This document shows positions 63,797-64,000 of a stretch of DNA of 64,000 nt, piece after piece. The notes beneath the pieces were generated by a model. The model saw only the letters and a list, made by a program, of their open reading frames with translations, was not told where the DNA came from and ran no database searches. Both the position numbers and the translations under genes were made by a program. This DNA comes from Adineta vaga. Its lineage: Eukaryota; Rotifera. The stretch's first letter is position 1. Every line of letters starts with the position of its first letter. Location of the stretch: the NCBI GenBank assembly GCA_021613535.1, contig CP075493.1:8122001-8186000 (forward strand). The letters run 5' to 3'.

Positions 63797-64000
63797 TCAT
63801 CGTTGTTGTTGATGATGATATTCGTCCATATTTTGTTCTTGCTCCTGTAGTTGTTTCCAAGCTGGTACATCTTTGAGTGAACGATATTTTGTTAAAGGTT
63901 CACACAAACCAGTTAATACATTATGATTGGGTCGACAAAACCATTTAGGCAAACTACGAAATCGAAAATGAACATAACAACAATTGCCTTCTCCACATTC
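63797..64000 (-). CDS. Partial gene: 3' end of a cysteine-containing protein
   Basis: The minus strand is open from the window edge to TGA at 63799-63797: 67 residues with no Met before residue 58, so this is the end of a longer gene. It begins ECGEGNCCYVHFRFR and includes CRPNHN and LCEPL before a Gln/His-rich end. The C-x(4)-CC spacing recalls small secreted cysteine-knot or colipase/prokineticin-type folds, but with so little sequence this is only a suggestion. It is too short and start-less for a simple ORF search. Confidence 0.55.
   Translation of the reverse strand, partial: ECGEGNCCYVHFRFRSLPKWFCRPNHNVLTGLCEPLTKYRSLKDVPAWKQLQEQEQNMDEYHHQQQR

Noticed and set aside
1-64000. Search for transposons, tRNA or rRNA genes, CRISPR arrays and telomeric repeats
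   Set aside because: No reverse transcriptase, transposase, terminal repeats, tRNA B-box-type sequence, regularly spaced repeats or telomere-like arrays were recognised by eye; only coding VNTRs and microsatellites are present.

Overview
This window is eukaryotic. The genes are broken into many exons by very short GT..AG introns, mostly about 45-70 bp, in AT-rich DNA with pyrimidine and TA microsatellites. The products are animal families: a C/EBP bZIP factor, ZNRF RING ligase, ASNSD1, RILPL, FAF2/UBXD8, ACSL and a MUC4-type mucin. Compact introns, short intergenic gaps and tandem paralogs carrying near-identical patches would fit a bdelloid rotifer, but that assignment is inference. No RNA genes, CRISPR arrays or recognisable transposons were found.

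Layout. 1.7-3.7 kb (-): a TMEM179-like tetraspan protein, with a coding-looking UBA-like segment just past its stop. 4.4-6.0 kb (+): a C/EBP-type bZIP gene whose upstream DNA holds AP-1, CRE-like and C/EBP half sites and a TATA box. 7.1-9.3 and 11.8-14.1 kb (+): two tandem long-chain acyl-CoA synthetase genes whose 3' halves, including an intron and the 3' flank, are nearly identical. 15.2-16.4 kb (-): a small secreted protein or propeptide. 17.9-19.3 kb (-): a membrane-anchored alpha/beta hydrolase with a one-base frame break. 19.7-20.9 kb (+): a ZNRF1/2-type ligase. 21.9-24.0 kb (-): ASNSD1.

24.9-49.9 kb (+) is the most unusual part: three tandem genes for single-pass membrane mucins. Two are short (564 and 678 aa). 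The third spans about 15 kb and is MUC4-like: signal peptide, symmetric Ser/Thr exons, an EGF-like module, a 5.2 kb Ser/Thr tandem-repeat exon, then TSP1-like, NIDO-like, AMOP-like, VWD and EGF domains, a second copy of the EGF-like module, a transmembrane helix and a tail. The tails share short motifs, and two of the genes end in a tiny separate exon beginning Phe-Phe.

50.8-53.9 kb (-): a RILPL-type Rab effector. 54.3-56.1 kb (+): FAF2/UBXD8. 57.9-60.6 kb (+): a large, probably N-myristoylated protein of unknown function. 61.4-63.0 kb (-): a Pro/Gln-rich protein with repeated I-I-x-R-x-P-P motifs. 63.8-64.0 kb (-): the 3' end of a cysteine-containing gene that runs off the window.

The genes do not form an operon. 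The functional groupings are the two ACSL paralogs and the mucin cluster, which probably supplies cell-surface or secretory glycoproteins. Exon boundaries were placed by eye from splice consensus and reading phase. Most multi-exon models given here sum to an intact frame; the exceptions are noted.
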